A stretch of 9,508 nucleotides of DNA from positions 1 through 9,508 of the forward strand of contig JALVPA010000166.1 in assembly GCA_027026055.1 (NCBI GenBank). Reading direction: 5' to 3'. This stretch comes from Campylobacteraceae bacterium (GTDB taxonomy: Bacteria > Campylobacterota > Campylobacteria > Campylobacterales > Sulfurovaceae). Every line of letters starts with the position of its first letter. Position 1 is the stretch's first letter. The position numbers and the translations under genes were made by a program. This document shows positions 7,273 through 9,508 of this stretch, piece after piece. The notes under the pieces are model-generated. The model did no database searches and had not been told where the DNA came from. It was given only the letters and a program-made list of their open reading frames with translations.

Positions 7273-8807
7273 CGTAATTCCACCTTTAACAATCCGCGAT
7301 AAACATTGTCATCGGGTTTTTTCTCTATTCTTTCGATATCGATAGACTTGATATCGTCGTAATGCTTATCGGTGATATAACGAATAAAACTCGTCAAGCG
7401 CAAATCGTCTTCGCCGACCAAAGAGAGATAGACCGTATCGTCTTTGGTCACGATCTTATCGACATAGACGTTAAACTTCGCCAATGTTTCCGCCAATACA
7501 TAATAAACCCCCGATTTCAAACGATAATCGACCTTCTCTTTATAGATCGATTGCAACGTGCGCGTTTTACTACCGTAGAGTTGAGAAAGTCTGGCCAATT
7601 CTTTATCCAAGCCCGAAAGTGTTTTGCGTTTTTGTCCGATAATTCGCTTATATTTGTTCGCCTCCGCTTTTAACTTTTTTTCTTGGGCGCTGAGTACATA
7701 AATTTGCGCATTGTTGAGATAGGCATTGATCAAATAATATAGCGGATATCCCAACCCAATCGTTATGGCGGCAAAAGTGGTAATGATAAATTGTCCGCTG
7801 GCCCGGTTAAGAAATGAAGGAGGACGCGGATAAGTCGACATGTTGACGACATATCCGGGATCTTGCATATACTCCATTCCCGTCAAAAGCATCAAAAACT
7901 GATACTGATCGGTATACCACTCGTCACTATTGATTTTATAGTCGAAGTTAAAATCCGCCGAAGGAAGCCCCAAATAGTTGTGACTGTATTCGTCCAGACC
8001 GATAATCGGTCCTTGTTGGCTTCCGATATAAACGTGATTGATATTGTCAAGCTGATAGGCGCGTTTCGTGTAGATGATGATATCGTTAATCGCGATAAAG
8101 ACTTCGCCGAAAATCTTCATAAAGTTTTGTTGATAGTTGGGTTCGGTCGCCTTCAATCCTTCCGTTTCAAGAATGGACAAAAAATGTTCTTTATCTACTT
8201 GTTCTCCTTCTATCTCACAAAACTTATCATAAATTTGTTCGAGCGAAAAGTCGAGGCTTTTCGAATAGAGATATCGACCGTCTTTATAAAACGTGATCGA
8301 CGCGTCTTTTTTCGTAAAATAAACAAAACAGTCGACACCGCCCCCCACTAAAATTTCTTTTGTGTAAAGCGGCTTGTAAAGAAGCGGTTCGGGTACGATC
8401 AAATCGATATATTTCGTTTCGTTCCTTATAGGAAGGAACATTTCGTCCATTGTTTCTATCTCGGTAACGAAAAGATGAAAATAACGCTCATCGCCCTCTT
8501 GCATCTCTTCGTAATAAGAGATGTGGTAGCTACTCGCTTGATCCAACCCGAGCTCTTCGTACGCCTTTATTTCCAAAATACTCGGAATGTCTTCTTCGGG
8601 AATATTTCTACTCAGTTGTACCTTCGTCGCGATGATATCCTTATGACTGAGAAAGGAGACGATGTAGTTCGTTTTGTTATAAACAAGCTTTTGAAGTGGA
8701 TAGAGAAGCTCCTCTTTATAAATGTAATACTTCTTTTCATACGCGTTAAGCGTCACTATGTTTCTGATGTCCGACTTTTTATTTGCGCGTTTCTTCCCTG
8801 AAAACAT
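7269..8807 (-). CDS. PilM-PilN-like fusion protein (GspL/MshI-like inner-membrane assembly component)
   Basis: This is probably the cytoplasmic/inner-membrane scaffold of a type IV pilus or type II secretion-like machine. The 512-residue protein has three parts. Residues 15-310 resemble the actin-like fold of PilM/GspL: a DCFVYFTKKDASITFYKDGR stretch (159-178) stands where PilM has its DIG...HDGR strand pair, and VYIGSQQGPIIGLDEY (259-274) matches the late glycine loop before a GLDEYL-like helix. After a proline-rich junction (STYPRPPSF, 324-332) comes one transmembrane helix (339-361). Residues 370-425 are a charged probable coiled coil and 430-512 a small alpha/beta domain like the ferredoxin-like domain of PilN/GspL. 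The ATG has a Shine-Dalgarno-like AAGGA (8822-8818). Its stop overlaps the next start as ATGA, so the two are coupled. No domain match is strong by eye; the assignment rests on architecture and neighbours. The nucleotide-binding loops look poorly conserved. Confidence 0.7.
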   Translation of the reverse strand: MFSGKKRANKKSDIRNIVTLNAYEKKYYIYKEELLYPLQKLVYNKTNYIVSFLSHKDIIATKVQLSRNIPEEDIPSILEIKAYEELGLDQASSYHISYYEEMQEGDERYFHLFVTEIETMDEMFLPIRNETKYIDLIVPEPLLYKPLYTKEILVGGGVDCFVYFTKKDASITFYKDGRYLYSKSLDFSLEQIYDKFCEIEGEQVDKEHFLSILETEGLKATEPNYQQNFMKIFGEVFIAINDIIIYTKRAYQLDNINHVYIGSQQGPIIGLDEYSHNYLGLPSADFNFDYKINSDEWYTDQYQFLMLLTGMEYMQDPGYVVNMSTYPRPPSFLNRASGQFIITTFAAITIGLGYPLYYLINAYLNNAQIYVLSAQEKKLKAEANKYKRIIGQKRKTLSGLDKELARLSQLYGSKTRTLQSIYKEKVDYRLKSGVYYVLAETLAKFNVYVDKIVTKDDTVYLSLVGEDDLRLTSFIRYITDKHYDDIKSIDIERIEKKPDDNVYRGLLKVELR

Positions 8808-8855
8808 GATCGTGCCATCCTTGTTTAATAGCCAATTATATATGTTATAATATTA

Positions 8856-8882
8856 AATACATCTTAATAAAATCGATGTATT
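8856..8882. promoter_or_regulatory. Perfect 8-bp dyad at the presumed transcription start
   Basis: AATACATC (8856-8863) and GATGTATT (8875-8882) are exact reverse complements separated by 11 bases. The right arm overlaps the downstream half of the -10 box, and the whole dyad covers the expected +1 region. This is where a repressor operator or a 5' leader hairpin would sit. The arms are AT-rich, with two GC pairs each, so chance occurrence in AT-rich intergenic DNA cannot be excluded. No run of T follows it on the minus strand, so it does not look like a terminator for era. Confidence 0.35.
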
Positions 8883-8908
8883 ATACCCTTTTTTTAAAGT
8901 CAAATATA
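8880..8908 (-). promoter_or_regulatory. Sigma-70-type promoter candidate for the secretion-like operon
   Basis: Read on the minus strand, a perfect TATAAT -10 box occupies 8885-8880, preceded by GGG and an A-tract. A TTGACT hexamer at 8903-8898 lies only 12 bases upstream, too close for a standard -35, so it may be fortuitous; in Campylobacterota the vegetative sigma factor generally relies on a strong -10 with AT-rich upstream sequence, which fits here. Predicted transcription start is near 8873, giving a leader of roughly 65-70 bases before the ATG at 8807. A second TATAAT lies at 8840-8835. Position fits; activity is inferred. Confidence 0.55.
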
Positions 8909-8919
8909 ACACATTTATA

Positions 8920-9508
8920 TTATGCGATATATCCGAATTCTCGCAGCGTCTCTTTATTTTTGCTCCACCCTTTACGCACCGCCACATGCAAATCCAAATA
9001 GATCTTTTTACCCGAAAAACGCTCCATCAACTCTCTGGCATGTTTGCCGATGCGCTTGATACCCGCGCCTTGTTTGCCGATAATCATACGCTTTTGCGTC
9101 TCTTTTTCGACGACAATCGTCGCATAGACATAATCGATATGCGCTTCTTCGTCGATCTTTTCGATAATCACGTCGCTTTCGTAGGGTATCTCTTCGCTTG
9201 TTTTTTCGAAAATTGCTTCGCGTATCAACTCTTTGTAGATGTCGCGTATCGTATCGGTTGTCAGCATCTCCGGATCGAAAAGCCACGGCGAATCGGGAAG
9301 CCTCGCCGCTATCTCGTCAAGTAACGCCTCTTTGGGCATTCCTTTTGTTACCGAAAAAGGGATAATCGCTTCGTAGCGATTTTGATAGCGTTGGTATTGC
9401 GCCAACTTTTCCAATATCTGCGTATGTGTTGCGGTATCGACTTTGGTCAACAAGACGATATGCGGAATCCCTTTCGCCTCGTTCAAAGCCAAAAACTTCT
9501 CGTAAGCA
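8920..9508 (-). CDS. era: GTPase Era, 3' part (5' end beyond window)
   Basis: Era is an essential Ras-like GTPase that binds the 3' end of 16S rRNA through a KH domain and assists 30S subunit maturation. The reading frame stays open to the window edge; about 196 residues are present against a usual length near 300, so the G1-G3 motifs lie outside. Visible parts in order: the G4 element TKVD (about 9436-9447; the family usually has NKxD, and Thr is a tolerated variant), a G5-like SVTKG, the linker with LPDSPWLFD, then a type II KH domain whose GxxG loop is GKQG (about 9067-9078), and the Era C-terminal signature WSKNKETLREFGY just before the TAA stop. An internal TTG at 9492 is only a codon within the gene, not the start. 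It is upstream of the secretion-like operon in the same orientation, but a 112-base gap with its own promoter candidate suggests only read-through linkage. The assignment is secure. Confidence 0.97.
   Translation of the reverse strand, partial: AYEKFLALNEAKGIPHIVLLTKVDTATHTQILEKLAQYQRYQNRYEAIIPFSVTKGMPKEALLDEIAARLPDSPWLFDPEMLTTDTIRDIYKELIREAIFEKTSEEIPYESDVIIEKIDEEAHIDYVYATIVVEKETQKRMIIGKQGAGIKRIGKHARELMERFSGKKIYLDLHVAVRKGWSKNKETLREFGYIA

Noticed and set aside
8903..8921. All-A/T 7-bp inverted repeat (8903-8909 and 8915-8921, 5-base loop) overlapping the era stop codon as a possible terminator
   Set aside because: The stem has no GC pair and is followed by TGACTTT rather than a run of T on the minus strand, so it would be a very weak hairpin; chance is likely in such AT-rich DNA.
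9008..9286. Minus-strand open frame (92 codons) within era in another frame
   Set aside because: Arg/Asp-rich translation caused by frame-shifted reading of the era KH region; era itself is intact there.

Overview
All nine coding regions lie on the minus strand, so genes are read from high to low coordinates. The window holds the 3' two-thirds of era, followed by eight tightly packed genes for a type II secretion / type IV pilus-like trans-envelope machine. The order of the last genes is: small secreted protein, secretin, ExeA-like ATPase, single-pass TPR protein, GspE-type ATPase, GspF-type membrane protein. From memory this matches the Campylobacter jejuni natural-transformation operon ctsR-ctsD-ctsP-ctsX-ctsE-ctsF. 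That match, the moderately low GC (roughly 40-45% by eye) and the Era C-terminus point to the Campylobacterota, more likely a Sulfurovum/Sulfurimonas-like environmental lineage than a host-adapted Campylobacter. The taxonomic assignment is inference.

Layout in transcription order. 9508-8920: era, cut by the window edge. 8919-8808: AT-rich intergenic region with a clear TATAAT-type -10 and an 8-bp dyad just downstream. 8807-6200: alignment-complex module made of a PilM/PilN (GspL-like) fusion, a PilO/GspM-like protein and a small PilP/MshK-like secreted protein. 6188-4575: MshL/CtsD-type secretin. 4585-3091: AAA ATPase (CtsP-like) and its probable membrane partner (CtsX-like). 3090-3019: short gap with an extended -10 candidate. 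3018-26: assembly ATPase and polytopic platform protein. Neighbouring genes overlap by 1, 4, 8 or 11 bases, or are separated by 11 to 72 bases, which suggests one operon with translational coupling and perhaps a second internal promoter before the last two genes.

How the parts fit (established for the families, inferred here): the cytoplasmic hexameric ATPase drives the platform protein in the inner membrane. The PilM/N fusion and the PilO-like protein form the inner-membrane alignment complex. The PilP-like protein bridges it to the outer-membrane secretin. The ExeA-like ATPase and the TPR protein probably act on secretin assembly or coordinate the machine. No pilin, pseudopilin, prepilin peptidase, retraction ATPase or ComEA/ComEC homologue is visible, so those parts must be encoded elsewhere if the machine works in DNA uptake.

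Most noteworthy points: the PilM-PilN fusion with a retained PilN-like junction, the co-location of a full alignment module with ctsDPXEF-type genes, an assembly ATPase whose N-terminus looks like an MshEN cyclic-di-GMP domain that has lost its ligand-contact residues, and a dyad placed at the presumed transcription start of the operon. No stretch longer than 300 bases lacks a gene. No RNA genes, mobile elements, CRISPR arrays or convincing terminators were seen.
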